A stretch of DNA of 37,575 nt from NCBI GenBank assembly GCA_050292445.1, contig JBNKLQ010000020.1, positions 1 through 37,575 on the forward strand, in the 5' to 3' direction. Position numbers and translations under genes: made by a program. Shown piece by piece: positions 32,836-37,575 of the stretch (positions are counted from its first letter, which is position 1; the number at the start of each line of letters is the position of its first letter). Below the pieces are notes generated by a model that was not told the origin of the DNA, made no database searches, and worked only from the letters and a program-made list of their open reading frames with translations. Origin of the DNA: Leptofilum sp050292445 (GTDB taxonomy: Bacteria; Chloroflexota; Anaerolineae; Promineifilales; Promineifilaceae).

Positions 32836-35800
32836 TTAACTATTTTGTATAGCCCTGTCAATTCTCATCTTTAGTAAACGAGCAAGTTCTGCCACATAAG
32901 GCTCTTTCACAATATTGTGCGTGCCATGAATAATGTGTACATCCAGGCCACCCTGGGCCAATGGCATCCAGCCAATGCCTTCACCACTTGGATTGCTCAC
33001 TTCCGTCTCGCTGGCGCGGAATAACGTGACACGACCTGGATACGGTTTCAGGTCATGCTTGTTCACTAGATCAATGTGTGATTTCCACAAGAAAGGTGAG
33101 ATGAGCGACTGCGGCAATGTTTGCCCAGCTCGCATCAGGCGGCGCACGCGCCAGAACAAACGGTATTTTTGCACATCCATGCGGGCCAATTTGTAGCGTA
33201 AAATCGCCCAGCGCTTCAGCAAACGCAGATTATTCAGCAAACCTTCACTAAATTCAGGCACCTCTTCGCGGGAAACGGCCGTTTCTCCATCTGGACCTTC
33301 CGCCATACGCAGCACATTTTTGTGCCGACGGGCAAACTCAGGATTATGCGTATCCAGCAGCGCCACCAGCGCCACTTCTTGTCCCTGAGCGTGCAGCTGC
33401 TGAGCTATTTCAAAGGCCACTTCACCGCCCATGGAAAAGCCACCAACCATGTAAGGTCCTTCGGGCTGAACGGCGCGCATTTGCTTCACATATTCAGCGG
33501 CCATTTCGGTAATAGAGGCAAATGGCGGCCGTTTGCCATCCACGCCACGCGCCTGTAAACCGTAAAATGGCTGGTCTTTGCCCAAATAGCGCGTAAGGTC
33601 ATAGAAGTTCAGCACGTTGCCAAAACCGCCATGCACACAGAAAAACGGCACCTTGTTCCCCTTAGGCTGAATAGGTACCAATGGCGTCCATTCGCCAGAT
33701 TTACGACGGCGTTTTTGTGCTTTTGGTTGTGCTGCCTCTTGCGCAGACTCTGCGGGTACATCGTACTCTGTGTGAAGCAGCTCGGCACATTCAGCAATGG
33801 TCGGCGCTTCAAACAGCGTCGCCAGGGAAAGATCGACAGCGTATGTTTTCTTGATTTTGGCAAAGAGCCGCACGGCGATGAGCGAATGGCCGCCCAGCTC
33901 AAAGAAATCGTCGTGAATGCCAATGTCGGTGATACCCAGCAGTTCTTCCCAGAATTTGACCAAGTTTTTCTCCAGGTCATTGCGCGGCGCTTCATAACTA
34001 CTTTGCAATTCCGGTCGGGAAAGCTTGAGGCCACCCTCGTCGCCATCGTCCTGTTCGCTGTCGGCCTGGTCTACCAGCGCCTGCAAATCGAGCGAGCTGA
34101 CGATCATTTGCGGCGGCACTTTATTACTGAGGATGCGCCGTAGCGCTTCCATGCCTTCGGCGGGGGCAATGCCATCGGTGAGAGCCAATTGCAGCAGGGT
34201 GGGTTCGGCATCGGCGGGAACGGCCGTTACCCCTCCCCCACCGTTTTGCTTCCTGCCATTGAGCATCGACTCATAGCTAACCCGCTTGAGCATAAATTCG
34301 TCGATTTCCACCAGGGAACGGCCGTTTTCATCCATGATCGTCACGTCAAACGCGGGCACTTCCTGGTGATTACGGCCGTCTTTGTTGTGGCGTACATGGC
34401 TATAGATGCGGTGCGGCAGCGGACCATGCACCTGCACCCGCTTGTAAGAGAGCGGCACATAAAAATCATCGCTCGTTTCGTACCCATCCACCAGCGGTAA
34501 ACCAGCACTCGTGGCCAAATCCATCAGCGCAGGATGCAGGGTGAAGCTGTCCAGATCGCCGCCGAACTGCTCCGGCAGTTCCAGCATGGCCAGCACTTCA
34601 TTTTCACCATAATTAACCTGGCGCAAATTTTTCCAGCGGGGGCCAAAATTGAGGAACGTTTCCTGCTTCGTTTCCTGCGCCATCGGCTCGTAGCGCAGTT
34701 CGCGCAAATTGCAGCGGGCGGCAATTTCCTGGAGGTTTTGCGTGGTGTTTTGTGGGGAACGTCCTTCCCCCACCTTACCCCGCACGTGTTCCTGCCAGGT
34801 GTGTTCCGGCGTGCGGCTGGTGACGGTAAAGCCATAGCCACTGCCATTTTTCTCTAATGATACGCGGACTTCACGGGCTTCATCTTCAGGCACTTCCAGC
34901 GGCGAGAGGAAGAACAAATCCCGAATTTCAATTGGGCCGTTAGGCGCACCTTTTTCCAGCGCAGCTTTGGCAATTTCCAGGTAGCCGGTGCCGGGAATCA
35001 GCGCTTCGCCATCTTTGATGCGATGCTGATCCAAAATCCAATGGGTGTCGGTGCGGTAATTGGTGGCATAGATGATCTCATCGTCCGTTTCTACAATAAT
35101 TTTGTCCAACAGCGGATGAGGCACATCGGCTCCGACCGCTTGCAATTCATCCGCCATACCCAGGCGAACGGCCGTATCCACCGCCATCCCCACTTCTTGC
35201 CAGACGCCCCAGTTGACCGCCACGGTGAAGGTTTGGGAAGCGGCCGTTTTGCTTTCAGCAAACGCATTCAAGAAAGCGTTGGCCGCCACGTAATCCACCT
35301 GCCCCGCCGCGCCAATTTCCGTACTGGTCGAGGAAAACAACACAAAGAAATCGAGCGGTTCATTGGTCAAATACTCATCTAGCAGCAGTGTACCGCGCGC
35401 TTTGGGAGCCAACACCCGGCCCGCTTCCCGCGCAGTTTTCAGTTGAATCAAATTATCGTCCAGCACGCCCGCAGCGTGAATAGCGCCATTGATCGCGCCA
35501 AAACGCTGTTTTGCCTGGGCCACGGCATGTTTCACCTGCTCGCGGTTGGTCACATCGGCTTCAACAACCAGCACTTCAGCCCCGGCTGCTTCCAGCGCCT
35601 GAATTTTTTGGATGCGGCGGCTGGTTTTGTCGCTGACGCTGTGGCCCTTAATCCAATCGGCCCACATCTCCCGCTTGGGCAGGCCAGAGCGGCTCAACAA
35701 CACCAGTTTGGCTTGAGCCGTTTCGGCGAGATGCTCTGCCATGACCAGCCCAATGCCGCCCATACCGCCCGTGATGAGGTAAACGCCGCCCTGCTTAATG

Positions 35801-37575
35801 CGAGAATCGGCCAGACTGCCTTCGGCCTGCGGCGCGGCTTCAAACTGCTGCTGCCAGCGACGGCCGTTACGATAAGCAAAGATTCCATTCTGTGGCTCTG
35901 CCAACAAATCTCCCTTGACCACCAGCGCCAAGCCTTCGATTTGATCAGCCGTCAGGCTGGCTGGCAGCGTCAAGTCAACCAGTCGCGCGGTGACACCAGG
36001 GAATTCGCGGGGCATCACCTTGATCGGGCCAAGCAAAGTTGCTTTGTCCGGGAAGGGAACTTGTTCCTCATCGACGCGTTGGCTGCCGTTGGTAACGGCC
36101 GTTATATCCAGCGTCCCCGGCAAGCCCTCTTCACCCAGCGCCTGTGCCAAGAAAAAGAGGCTGAAAAAACCTAAATCTTGATTTTGATAATAAACTCGCA
36201 TCCGATCCGGGTTTTGTGGCTGGTTCAGCGTCCATAAATGAGCCACGCGCTGCGGCAGCAACGACCGGCCAGCCAGCTCTTCCACCAGCGTATCGTAATC
36301 AATCCGGGCGCGAGGATTCACCTCATAAGCAAATTCACTCAACTGGCGGAACTGTTCACCAACACTGACTGTAATTACTGTGTGCCCGGCGCTGGTCAAC
36401 TGCTGCTGCACCTGTTCACCAATACCCAGTTTGTCCTGGAACAATAGCCAAGTGAGCGGCTGCAAAACGGCCGTTGTCGGCTTGTCGGTTGGCTGCCAGG
36501 TGCGCTTGTAAAACCAATCTTCCAGCTCCGGCATTTTGGCCAAGACGGTTTTGGTCGCCTCGACTCCGCTAAACAGGGTATTGCCTGGCTCAATCCAGTA
36601 GCGCTGCCGCTCAAATGGATAGGTGGGCAGTGGGACCCGGTACCGAATTTCATCGGCGTAAAAAGCAGCCCAATCGGGCATGACGCCAGCCAGCCAAAGG
36701 CGGCCCAAGCTGGTAAGGGCAAATTGCAGGTCAGACATTTCTTCTTTGCGATGGCGCAGGGAGGAAACGGCCGTATGCGATTTATCCTTCTCCGGGTGCA
36801 TCCGCACCAGCGAGCTGAGCGTTTGGCCTGGGCCAACCTCCAAAAAGACCCGGTTTGGCTCTTGTAACAGCGTTGTCAGGCCATCGGCAAAGCGCACCGT
36901 ATGGCGCAAATGGCGTACCCAATATTGCGGATCCGTCGCCTCTTCCGGCGTAATCCAGGCACCGGTCAGGTTAGAAATAAAAGGCATCGTTGGCGGGTTG
37001 AACTGAATTTTGGCCAGTTCGCGGCCAAATTCGTCTAGAATGGGTTCCAGCATGGGAGAATGCGCCGCTACGTTGATCCGCACCCGCCGACACTCCACCT
37101 CTTTTTCCGCCAGCACCGCTTCCAATTTTTCCAACGCAGCCACTTCGCCAGACACTACGCACAGTTCTGGATTGTTGATCACAGCAATCGAGAGGCCCTC
37201 GCTGAGGTACGGCTTGAGTGCCTCCTCGGTCATGGGCACGCTAACCATGCCGCCTTCCGGCAGCGTTTCAAACAATTTGCCACGCAGGGTCACAATGAAG
37301 AGCGCATCTTTGAGCGACAGCACCCCCGCCAGGCAAGCAGCGGTGTATTCGCCCAGGCTGTGTCCGGTCATGGCGGCAGGTTCAATGCCCCAGGAACGCC
37401 ACAATTGAGCCAGGGCGTATTCGGTCATGAAGATGGCGGGCAGGTTGCGCGACGGCCGTTTTAATTCCTTAGCCGCTTGTTCCAGATTATCATCAGTGGG
37501 GAACATCAATTGGCGCAGATCGGTATTGAGATACGGCCGTACAAGTGCCAAACAATCATCAATCGCCTCACGGTA
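32836..37575 (-). CDS. type I polyketide synthase, AT-KR-DH-carrier-TE (5' end outside window)
   Basis: The frame is open to the window edge, so the N-terminus (and any KS) is missing. Residues are counted from TTG 37551. Acyltransferase at 1-330 (GHSLGE, Ser at about 65; NVAAHSPMLEP, probably malonyl-CoA). Ketoreductase at about 345-790 (LITGGMGGIG at about 593; SSTSTEIGAAGQVDY; AAGVLDDN, the LDD mark of B-type stereochemistry). Dehydratase-like domain at about 810-1120 (HPLLD, DQHRIKDGEALIPG, LHPALMD). Peptidyl-carrier-like domain GGHSL (about 1219). Thioesterase at about 1275-1560 (GFSMGG, Ser; IIHGTHNIV). KR precedes DH, unlike the usual DH-KR order. The DH histidine-glycine spacing is one longer than HxxxGxxxxP, and the DxxxQ/H motif reads DLATS. 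It ends 187 bp upstream of the MbtH start. Confidence 0.93.
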   Translation of the reverse strand, partial: YREAIDDCLALVRPYLNTDLRQLMFPTDDNLEQAAKELKRPSRNLPAIFMTEYALAQLWRSWGIEPAAMTGHSLGEYTAACLAGVLSLKDALFIVTLRGKLFETLPEGGMVSVPMTEEALKPYLSEGLSIAVINNPELCVVSGEVAALEKLEAVLAEKEVECRRVRINVAAHSPMLEPILDEFGRELAKIQFNPPTMPFISNLTGAWITPEEATDPQYWVRHLRHTVRFADGLTTLLQEPNRVFLEVGPGQTLSSLVRMHPEKDKSHTAVSSLRHRKEEMSDLQFALTSLGRLWLAGVMPDWAAFYADEIRYRVPLPTYPFERQRYWIEPGNTLFSGVEATKTVLAKMPELEDWFYKRTWQPTDKPTTAVLQPLTWLLFQDKLGIGEQVQQQLTSAGHTVITVSVGEQFRQLSEFAYEVNPRARIDYDTLVEELAGRSLLPQRVAHLWTLNQPQNPDRMRVYYQNQDLGFFSLFFLAQALGEEGLPGTLDITAVTNGSQRVDEEQVPFPDKATLLGPIKVMPREFPGVTARLVDLTLPASLTADQIEGLALVVKGDLLAEPQNGIFAYRNGRRWQQQFEAAPQAEGSLADSRIKQGGVYLITGGMGGIGLVMAEHLAETAQAKLVLLSRSGLPKREMWADWIKGHSVSDKTSRRIQKIQALEAAGAEVLVVEADVTNREQVKHAVAQAKQRFGAINGAIHAAGVLDDNLIQLKTAREAGRVLAPKARGTLLLDEYLTNEPLDFFVLFSSTSTEIGAAGQVDYVAANAFLNAFAESKTAASQTFTVAVNWGVWQEVGMAVDTAVRLGMADELQAVGADVPHPLLDKIIVETDDEIIYATNYRTDTHWILDQHRIKDGEALIPGTGYLEIAKAALEKGAPNGPIEIRDLFFLSPLEVPEDEAREVRVSLEKNGSGYGFTVTSRTPEHTWQEHVRGKVGEGRSPQNTTQNLQEIAARCNLRELRYEPMAQETKQETFLNFGPRWKNLRQVNYGENEVLAMLELPEQFGGDLDSFTLHPALMDLATSAGLPLVDGYETSDDFYVPLSYKRVQVHGPLPHRIYSHVRHNKDGRNHQEVPAFDVTIMDENGRSLVEIDEFMLKRVSYESMLNGRKQNGGGGVTAVPADAEPTLLQLALTDGIAPAEGMEALRRILSNKVPPQMIVSSLDLQALVDQADSEQDDGDEGGLKLSRPELQSSYEAPRNDLEKNLVKFWEELLGITDIGIHDDFFELGGHSLIAVRLFAKIKKTYAVDLSLATLFEAPTIAECAELLHTEYDVPAESAQEAAQPKAQKRRRKSGEWTPLVPIQPKGNKVPFFCVHGGFGNVLNFYDLTRYLGKDQPFYGLQARGVDGKRPPFASITEMAAEYVKQMRAVQPEGPYMVGGFSMGGEVAFEIAQQLHAQGQEVALVALLDTHNPEFARRHKNVLRMAEGPDGETAVSREEVPEFSEGLLNNLRLLKRWAILRYKLARMDVQKYRLFWRVRRLMRAGQTLPQSLISPFLWKSHIDLVNKHDLKPYPGRVTLFRASETEVSNPSGEGIGWMPLAQGGLDVHIIHGTHNIVKEPYVAELARLLKMRIDRAIQNS

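Noticed and set aside
35443..36174. 243-residue plus-strand frame antisense to the PKS ketoreductase region
   Set aside because: Shadow of an unmistakable PKS reading frame; no motif or ribosome site.
1..37575. Transposases, integrases, tRNA or rRNA genes
   Set aside because: None recognised on either strand; the repeats seen lack any associated mobility gene or terminal inverted-repeat element.

Overview
The window looks like a chromosomal segment from a mesophilic bacterium, most likely a Chloroflexota of the Anaerolineae/Ardenticatenia type. That placement is an inference from gene content and style, since no rRNA marker is present. Base composition is moderate. The most distinctive global signature is an extremely frequent 8-bp palindrome, ACGGCCGT (about 76 copies by hand count, roughly one per 500 bp). 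It lies mostly inside genes, and the best copies extend to GGAAACGGCCGTTTCC.

Left half (1-19131): ordinary housekeeping and accessory genes. In order: the 3' end of mnmA with a small membrane protein; a membrane protein/YtxH pair behind a good sigma70-type promoter; a RelA-type long (p)ppGpp synthetase whose Shine-Dalgarno lies in a terminator-like hairpin; two FlaR-like P-loop kinases flanking an ABC exporter and a small unknown gene; thpR; a UbiA-family prenyltransferase; and a site-2 protease with CBS domains. Next come a 364-bp divergent intergenic region dense in dyads (including a textbook TGTGA-N6-TCACA site), a DUF3307 membrane protein, a Crp/Fnr regulator, an ATP-grasp ligase and a YceI protein. 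A self-contained structured-RNA candidate with its own promoter and terminator follows, then an SLC13 permease with RCK_C domains, a TauE/SafE permease and a D-hydantoinase.

Right half (19166-37575, all minus strand): a biosynthetic gene cluster, cut at its 5' end by the window. In transcription order: a PKS with visible AT-KR-DH-carrier-TE; a widely spaced inverted repeat; an MbtH-like protein; an NRPS A-PCP-C portion that is interrupted by an in-frame TAA and continues in the same frame as (C)-A-PCP-C-A-PCP; an NRPS C-A-PCP-TE whose TE has a cysteine nucleophile; and an Sfp-type phosphopantetheinyl transferase overlapping by ATGA. Adenylation codes read by eye suggest Asn, Thr (exact match to the Thr code), an aromatic residue, and an unassigned residue. 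The PKS ends in its own thioesterase and the NRPS line begins with A rather than C, so the two may release separate products or cooperate non-collinearly.

Two families of short dispersed repeats occur in the window. One (GATTACCGATTAC-like) is found between genes and also in frame inside two adenylation domains. The second (TGTGAATTGTGAAT plus CACCTGCCA-like units) is inserted in frame in the same two domains. No CRISPR array, tRNA, rRNA or transposase was found.
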